Origin: Zancudomyces culisetae | Lineage: Eukaryota; Kickxellomycota; Harpellomycetes; Harpellales; Legeriomycetaceae | Assembly: GCA_001969505.1 (NCBI GenBank) | Contig: LSSK01001825.1 | Span: 1-23,635, forward strand | Direction of reading: 5' to 3' | DNA length: 23,635 nt | Shown: in pieces, positions 17,875-23,635 of the stretch | Layout: each line of letters starts with the position of its first letter | How positions within the stretch are numbered: the stretch's first letter is position 1 | The notes under the pieces: generated by a model | The model's database searches: none | What the model saw: the letters and a program-made list of their open reading frames with translations, nothing else | Told to the model about the DNA's origin: nothing | Translations under genes and position numbers: made by a program

Positions 17875-18501
17875 TTATGCTTCTGAGTCGTATACTGGCT
17901 CTTTTGGTGCTGCGAGTGATTTATTTGGGAGATCGAAGCTGAATCCAGACTTCTTGCTGATCAGTAGTGATGCTGCAAGGTAGAATGCTATCAGAGCAGT
18001 CACAAAACCGAATGATCCTCCAAGAGTCATGAATACTTTGCTGGCCTTCCATTCACCAATGGTGAGTAAGACAAAGGTAACGAAAAGGAAGGTGAATAGC
18101 GTAGCCATGACAAAGTGAATTCTATATGATGCAATCATCATGATGAATGTAAAGATCGTCCATCCAAGAAGGAAGATACCGAGTGCGTTTGGAAGATGTT
18201 TGCTGTTAGCAGCTGTGAATGCAGCTTTAACACCGAATCCTGGAGTCAATATGGAAGCAAAGGACATCCAGAAGGCACCATATGAGATGAAGGCGGTTCC
18301 TCCGAACATGTTGTTGTGTAATATGTCGAAAACGCCAGCTGTGAATTGTGCAAACCCTCCGTAGAAAAATGCAAGGCCTACAACGACGTTATTTGGACTA
18401 CCATATGGGATACCGATTCCAGCATTGTGCATGGAGAGTACGAGTGTGGTCAAGGCGAAGCCACATAGACCGATTGCCGAAGGATCTGCTAGTTTTACCA
18501 T
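17875..18501 (-). CDS. Acetate/succinate transporter family protein (GPR1/FUN34/YaaH), short form
   Basis: 208-aa, six-TM protein of the acetate uptake (AceTr) family, which includes yeast Ady2/Ato1-3 and bacterial SatP. It starts MVKLADPSAIGLCGFALTT. ADPSAIGL stands in for the family signature NPAPLGL (Asn to Asp) at residues 5-12. Further matches are FFYGGFAQFTAGVFDI and GTAFISYGAFWMSFA, which align with the SatP motifs FYGGIAQIFAGL and TAFTSYGSFW. The N-terminal cytoplasmic extension of about 70 residues usual in yeast Ato proteins is missing, so the length and start resemble bacterial SatP. The C-terminal tail is Lys/Pro-rich. No upstream in-frame exon was found, though a spliced N-terminus is not excluded. 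It is probably a plasma-membrane monocarboxylate/proton symporter. Confidence 0.92.
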   Translation of the reverse strand: MVKLADPSAIGLCGFALTTLVLSMHNAGIGIPYGSPNNVVVGLAFFYGGFAQFTAGVFDILHNNMFGGTAFISYGAFWMSFASILTPGFGVKAAFTAANSKHLPNALGIFLLGWTIFTFIMMIASYRIHFVMATLFTFLFVTFVLLTIGEWKASKVFMTLGGSFGFVTALIAFYLAASLLISKKSGFSFDLPNKSLAAPKEPVYDSEA

Positions 18502-18638
18502 TTTTGATTGTGTTTTTTTGGTTGTATCTCTTGGGTTTGGAGAGAGAGATTGATACTTTTGATTAAATTTGTAAATTAATTTGATTATACCAGTGTAAAG
18601 AAGTTTATTGTCAGGTTGCTTTGGGGAAAAATTGTAGA

Positions 18639-18646
18639 TATTTATA
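18639..18646 (-). promoter_or_regulatory. TATA box candidate for the transporter
   Basis: TATAAATA on the minus strand about 138 nt upstream of the ATG at 18501, at a usual yeast distance. Confidence 0.45.
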
Positions 18647-19217
18647 TTGGAAAAATATTTTCTTTGAATTCAACTTTTTGAGCATATTTGGCACTGGTAT
18701 ACTAATCAAATAATGTATTTTGATTATTTTTTTTGGACTAACGTTTTGGTATTTGGTATGTTTTGGACCTGTATCTTTAGTTTTGCAAAGTTGAAAATGC
18801 ATTTAGCTGTATTGTACCCACGAAGTGGATTGGAAAATCAACTGCACAACCAAGTTTGTTTACTTTTTTTTTTTTTTCTTTGGACAAAAAGTCAATGCAT
18901 AGATATAAGGGGTTGGGAGTTTCAAGACGATAATGTTTTACAGATATTATCGTAATTATTATCAAATATTTTTTTGATATTTCTTGCATATTATCCTGTA
19001 TAGGAAATTATGGGCAAGTGATTTTGGTTTTTACAACCTCATCAATGCTTTTAACGCCCGTGCTGGATGGTTGCAACAGGCCAAAATAGGGTTTGACCAT
19101 CCCACATTAGCTACGTTTTCTGGTGATTAACCGATGATTTGGCACAATATATATGTATTTTACAATTTCCATTAGATAAGCACTGTGAATCTGACAAAAA
19201 AAAATTTTCCAGCTCTA

Positions 19218-19253
19218 TTTTTTTGTTTTTTGTTTTTTGTTTTTTGTTTTTTT
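19218..19253. repeat. (GTTTTTT)n tract
   Basis: The heptamer GTTTTTT repeats in near-perfect tandem. It is a simple repeat in noncoding DNA. Confidence 0.8.
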
Positions 19254-19295
19254 CTAAACTTCCACCGAATTGTATCAAGTTACATTGAGCTGCGG

Positions 19296-19335
19296 TGGAT
19301 TGCACTGGATTGAGCTGGATTGCACCTAATTGCAA
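19296..19335. repeat. Decamer tandem repeat TGGATTGCAC
   Basis: TGGATTGCAC, TGGATTGAGC, TGGATTGCAC and a diverged CTAATTGCAA follow each other in 10-nt steps. Related, more diverged units lie just upstream (ATTGAGCTG near 19284). This is a small decayed minisatellite or clustered binding sites. Confidence 0.65.
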
Positions 19336-20422
19336 ATTAATCACACAATTGCCAAAACAGAGGTTATGACATGATAACAAAATAACTGCTGACCCAACAA
19401 CGTTTTAGTGAAATCTCACATTCAAATGAAAATCTTTCGCCACAAAAAAACGAAAAGAGTTCTATCGGCATTGAGGAAGTGTGGGTAACAAATTTAAAAA
19501 TCAGGTGACAAATACTAAGCAAAAGAAAAAACCCCATAGGCCAAGGAGTAGCCCATAGCCAGGTGTCTTGGCTTAATTGATTGAATTCTTAACTAAGCAC
19601 TCTAGACTCTGGGTATTGTGCTTAATATCAAACATAATTCATAAAGCCCGATTTCCCTGCTTGCTAAACAAAAATCACATCAACACACTGCAGCACTAAT
19701 GACTTGATTGCGTGTCTTCTAGATTCTCTCCTGGCAGCTTTAACAAAGCTTATTCATATTGGAAAATTAAATATATTGGTGTATTTTAGTAACGTCAATC
19801 AGAGCACAGCGGTGAAAATCAATGTTCTCCAAGAAAGCCAATTATACTTAAAGATAAGAAAAACTATATAATGTACAAAAACTATTGTTTGGGTTGGGTG
19901 CTAATCCTTATCATTTCACTATTGGGCGTGGTGATTTACTGATTAAAACATGGGCACATCACATAGGTAATTAATAGGCTGCTGGATAAGCTCTGTATCT
20001 ACGTTTCACTAGCTTAATTTCCCATTTGGGTTGTTTGTCTTTTGGTGCTTAATGAAAAATAACTCGTAATATTTTCAAACAAAAAGATTTTCTAAGAGGT
20101 TCACATGATGTTCTATTTTTTGGTTTATTTTACTGGAACGGTGGCTAAAGATAAGGCGAAGCTGTGTAATATGTTATTCACTTTCGAAACGCACAATCCT
20201 GATTCATCAATTCCATTGAGGCGATAAATAAATAAATTGGTGGTAAAATTCTTTCTGTTACCTAAATCCAAAAAGCGGTGTGATTTCCTAAAAGGGAAAT
20301 TGCACAGCAACAAAATAAAGCAAAAAAAACAACATAAAACCCAAATATTCGAAAAAAGTTTAGTAAATAAGAGAAGCCAACACTTTGACCTCCCCTTAAT
20401 TATGCATTAGATTCGATAAATC

Positions 20423-20443
20423 TTGTTGGAAACAGACCAACAA
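20423..20443. repeat. Inverted repeat TTGTTGG-N7-CCAACAA
   Basis: Perfect 7-bp arms with a 7-nt loop in noncoding DNA. Confidence 0.6.
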
Positions 20444-20990
20444 ACGGTATATACTTTGTAAAGATTTTTGGGAATAATCTATTACGTTAGTTGGATACCA
20501 CAACATTTGATATCATATTATGATTCGCATTACTTTACCTACTATATATGCTTAATAATCCTGCCCAAACACCAGTGGTTATTAAAACCAGCGTAAAGTG
20601 AAAACAAAACGACATATTGTAGATATATTTCCAGCAGAACAAGATCAGAGTGTAGAAAAGCAGAACCTTGTTTCAAGCTATTTGAGCTGCTCGATGCTTG
20701 TTCTATTAAAATGGGGAAAGAGAGTATAGTGGATACTACCTACTGAAATTCGAACACAGAGTTAGATGTGAAAAGAGCAAGCTATGACACTTGAGCCAAC
20801 CATTGTCCACTGATAAGAGACTAGAAACGGAGTACGTAACTCGTATTGATTTGCTCTAAACTGTAGGATTGGTAATAACACAAGTAGACTAAACTTAATT
20901 AGTGTAGATTTTATCAGGCAATTAATCTCAAAAGGTAGCTTATGGTCAATGCTAGTGTCCAAGATCTACTTTTCTTGTGAAATCAGAATT

Positions 20991-21016
20991 ACTAAAGTTA
21001 CTAAGATAACTTTAGT
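20991..21016. repeat. Inverted repeat ACTAAAGTTA-N6-TAACTTTAGT
   Basis: Perfect 10-bp arms around a 6-nt loop. It could form a hairpin in RNA or serve as a dyad protein site. It is not next to any annotated gene end. Confidence 0.7.
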
Positions 21017-21108
21017 TCATCTAATTGCCTGTTACTCCGCATGAAGTTGTTTGCCGTAAAGGGGTAGGTGGGCAAGTAATCAGAGTTTTAAGTATAAATA
21101 CATGTAAT

Positions 21109-21139
21109 CTTGATAGATAACGTTATCTAATAGATCAAG
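21109..21139. repeat. 16-bp perfect palindrome flanked by CTTGA/TCAAG arms
   Basis: The palindrome TAGATAACGTTATCTA occupies 21114-21129. CTTGA lies directly on its left and TCAAG five bases from its right end, forming an outer dyad with a 5-nt bulge. Confidence 0.7.
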
Positions 21140-21735
21140 GGGCAGTGTTTTATAGCTTTTGTAACAGAATGTTGTTTGAATCCACGCTGAAAGCGTTTTA
21201 ATTGCAAAAATTTTTATCATATGACTGTGAAAATATATGCTAGACGGGAACCGAGTTGTTGATTGATTAGATAAATGTGAGATATCGAATTTACGTTAAT
21301 ATAATAAGTGCAACTCTTTTGTTTTTAGAAGTAAGCCAAGTTAAAATAGTATCATCATGTGCGTACTAGCCAACAGAGCTGAAAAGGTAAAGGGAAAAGA
21401 GACAAAAAAAAAGGGAAGAAAGAAAAAAGAAAAAAAAATATGGCTCTATGATTATAGAACTATAATTTGTGATGATACAACTCTAAAAAGTTAAACAAAT
21501 TCATCATTTCCTTTTTAGATTTCACGCTATGCTTTACTGAAAATGAACAAAAGCATATATTATATTGGTTATGTATATAAAAAATACTACAAGTATCCAG
21601 ATACCTACCTTTGAAGACGAAATAGAGAGAACTGATACGTTTTTTTTAAGCCATCAGCAAAAAAAAAGAAGGTAGTATTATGAGGATAAACAATGCATGC
21701 TTAAGCGACAGAGAAAAAAAAACCATGCTGATGCT

Positions 21736-21765
21736 TTGTTGATGGATTTAACTCTACATCAACAA
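21736..21765. repeat. Inverted repeat TTGTTGATG-N12-CATCAACAA
   Basis: Perfect 9-bp arms separated by 12 nt. The core resembles the dyad at 20423-20443 (TTGTTG/CAACAA). Confidence 0.6.
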
Positions 21766-23064
21766 TGTGTTATGGGAGATATGCATGTCAGTTTTTTGGT
21801 TCAGTATGTTTCCAAACTCTGTTTTGAAAAGTTGCAGATGTATCAGATTTCTTCTTAATGTATTGTAGTTTGCTAAGTATTGGCTTGGCAGTCACGTCAT
21901 AGGTTTACCTAAAGTGTTTAATGTGGTTAATTAGAACTTGAGTGAAGAATTCAAATGTTCGAGCTTTTTTTTTTAATAAAAAAAAGGCAAGTACGAAAAA
22001 CAGTAATATTATTTATTTATTTTTCTTGTTTGGCGTAATTATCTTTTTTCGCGTAATTTGCAGCTTGTTTTAATTCAAAATGAAGTTCTGTATCTTGAGT
22101 GGAAAACGAGTATTGAACAAGGGACTGATATAAAAAAAATGGGAATGAAAAAAATTGCTTGACTTTAATACTTCTCATTTATTTGTTTGTAGATTACAGA
22201 TTTTTTACACACTTTACATTGACCTTTTTATAACTTTTAAAAAAAAAGCGAAGAATTGAAAAAGTAAAAAATAATAAAATAAATAATAAAAAAAATTTTT
22301 TTTTCAATAATAAAAACACTAGCAATAATAATAAAAAAAACAAACGGATATTTTCGGAACTAGAATTACCAAGCAATTTACAATTAATCTACTTTATAAT
22401 TGGAATCAAAAGAAATAAATAATAAAGGTAGGTAAAGTGAAAACTTTCAGTTACAGCTCATTTATAAGCCAAAAAGTAAAGAGCAATTAGCTGGACTGCT
22501 TCCTTTTCAAAAAATAACACTTGAGGGTATTTACTGAATCGTTGCACCAAAGAACTGTAAGTTTGTATAAAGAGTAAACATATATTTGATTATTGCCATA
22601 TCACCCTCTGTTGTTTTAGTTTGTTTGTTAAGATCGAAGAACAAGAGAAAGATTATTTTATTTTACTCCCATAATCTCGAAAAAGAGGGCAAAGTATGTT
22701 ATCAGTTTGTTCAACAACTAGAGTTATAAAGGATAAGCCCTATTCATGCTCCCGAAAGTCATCATTCCAAATTTAATGTTTGAATGTGTGCCCATACACG
22801 CTACACTTGCTTGAAAAAAAATATTCCACGTTGTACTAGGCACGAGTTTCATTGAGTTACACAATACCGCAATACGAGTAATCAGACAGAGATGTGTACA
22901 TTTCATCACTGTTTGTTTGTTTTTTCACCTAAATGAAATTTAATGAGGAGGGGGAGAAAAGCAAAGATTTATTGACATTGATAGTTTAATCCAGGCAGCC
23001 AGAAAGTTGTACCATAACCCTTTTTTTTTTCTCTCCTTGGCAATCTGTATTGTTACTACTAGCG

Positions 23065-23331
23065 ATGGATTTGAATTATATCCACGAAGAAAAGAAAGTT
23101 CTACAGTATATACCATTATTAAGGAAAAGAAGAAAGGATTCATTTCCTTTTACTGCTGTACATAGCCGACTTTTTTTAAAGTCTAATGATACGCTTGCTC
23201 AAGGTTTGAAATATGAGATAAGGGGAGATGGGATTAAAGGGATGTGGAGGGAAGGCAAAGGAATATTGGGCAGTTTGTTTGCGTATTTGCGGATGGTATA
23301 TTGGTGTACTCACAGATTGAAATTAAATTGA
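23065..23331 (+). CDS. Hypothetical 88-aa basic protein
   Basis: ORF from ATG 23065 to TGA. It has non-random composition, unlike neighbouring ORFs: VLQYIPLLRKRRKD, then HSRLFLKSNDT, then a Gly/Lys-rich segment and LFAYLRMVYW. The spacing of Leu/Tyr/Arg in the first helix followed by R-x-F-x-K-x-N vaguely recalls small mitochondrial LYR-motif proteins, but the key LYR tripeptide is absent and I do not assign a family. It may be one exon of a longer gene. Coding status is uncertain. Confidence 0.35.
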   Translation: MDLNYIHEEKKVLQYIPLLRKRRKDSFPFTAVHSRLFLKSNDTLAQGLKYEIRGDGIKGMWREGKGILGSLFAYLRMVYWCTHRLKLN

Positions 23332-23635
23332 ATGATGACGTGTTTATCAATGCTTTACTGTCTTGATTTTGACAGATGATGAGTACTGATGAACAAACTG
23401 GGATAGATTAAATAAAATGAGGAGACTTTGGGGAATCTGGGCACGTAATTGATATAAAGATTCAATTGATAATTCAGAAGGTAAACATAGACAGTCGATC
23501 TAATCTTATTTTGTTACTTACATCAAACTAGGTAAAATAAGTGCTTCGAAAATAATAAAAAAGACAAGTGAGAATTGGGAAAGTTAAGGGTTTGTAAAGA
23601 TTAGGAATTGAGAGTCAGGAGAACATAAGGGAATA
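23332..23635. other. Right edge, nothing recognised
   Basis: AT-rich sequence. A GTAAGT lies on the minus strand near 23515-23520 and a TAGGTAAAAT on the plus strand near 23530. They could be splice donors of a gene continuing past the edge, but no coding frame supports this. Confidence 0.25.

Larger units (their letters stand above)
18647..23064. other. Long gene-poor AT-rich region
   Basis: Over 4 kb without a credible ORF on either strand; the available ORFs are below about 90 codons and low-complexity. It contains homopolymer runs, a (GTTTTTT)n tract, a decamer repeat, and perfect inverted repeats at 20423-20443, 20991-21016, 21109-21139 and 21736-21765. Because other genes here have very small exons, a heavily spliced gene cannot be excluded. 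No tRNA, rRNA, LTR or transposase sequence was recognised. Confidence 0.5.

Noticed and set aside
19550-19640. tRNA-like segment TTGGCTTAATTGATTGAA
   Set aside because: It resembles a box A, but there is no box B and no closing stem.
22194-22376. Minus-strand 60-codon ORF of Leu/Phe
   Set aside because: A translation of A/T homopolymer tracts.
18647-23064. LTR retrotransposon or transposon remnant
   Set aside because: No terminal repeats, primer-binding site or polymerase/integrase-like peptide could be found.
23370-23400. C/D-box snoRNA start (GATGATGA...CTGA)
   Set aside because: The CTGA follows almost at once, with no terminal stem or second box pair at suitable spacing.

Overview
The window looks like nuclear DNA of an AT-rich budding yeast (Saccharomycotina). 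The evidence is a fungal gene set (HAS1, a Mer3/Hfm1-type helicase, a mitochondrial DEAD-box helicase, an ADP/ATP carrier, an acetate-transporter-family protein), poly-A/T-rich intergenic DNA, and spliceosomal introns ending almost always in TAG. CTG codons in HAS1 fall where I recall conserved leucines, which argues against the CTG-Ser code. The species cannot be named from the sequence. The introns, 19 in my models, are far more than expected for a yeast segment of this size.

Layout. 1-4522 (minus): a meiotic Mer3/HFM1 DNA helicase whose frame can be rebuilt only by joining about 16 short exons; it runs off the left edge. 5124-5740 (minus): a three-exon gene for a small two-TM protein. 6644-8709 (plus): a two-exon, probably mitochondrial DEAD-box helicase (Mrh4-like). 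9008-10510 (minus): a two-exon gene for a largely disordered protein with a PP1-docking-like motif. 11196-11458 (minus): protein-like exon remnants that no long ORF reveals. 12222-13145 (plus): a full-length ADP/ATP carrier frame broken by exactly four TAA codons and nothing else. 13479-15305 (plus): HAS1, with RRPE-like promoter elements. 16335-17165 (plus): a CBR1-like short-chain carbonyl reductase. 17875-18501 (minus): a short, SatP-like acetate/succinate transporter of the GPR1/FUN34/YaaH family. 18502 to about 23064: over 4 kb of AT-rich DNA with no recognisable gene but several perfect dyads. 23065-23331 (plus): a possible small ORF.

The genes are independent housekeeping or meiotic units rather than one pathway. 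The most unusual point is the contrast between intronless neighbours (HAS1, the reductase, the transporter) and the Mer3 gene, with 15 introns including one flanking a 29-nt microexon. The second is the carrier, whose reading frame survives over 307 codons apart from four stops, all TAA. Exon models were built by hand from frame continuity, splice motifs and protein-family knowledge; no alignment or RNA data was available.
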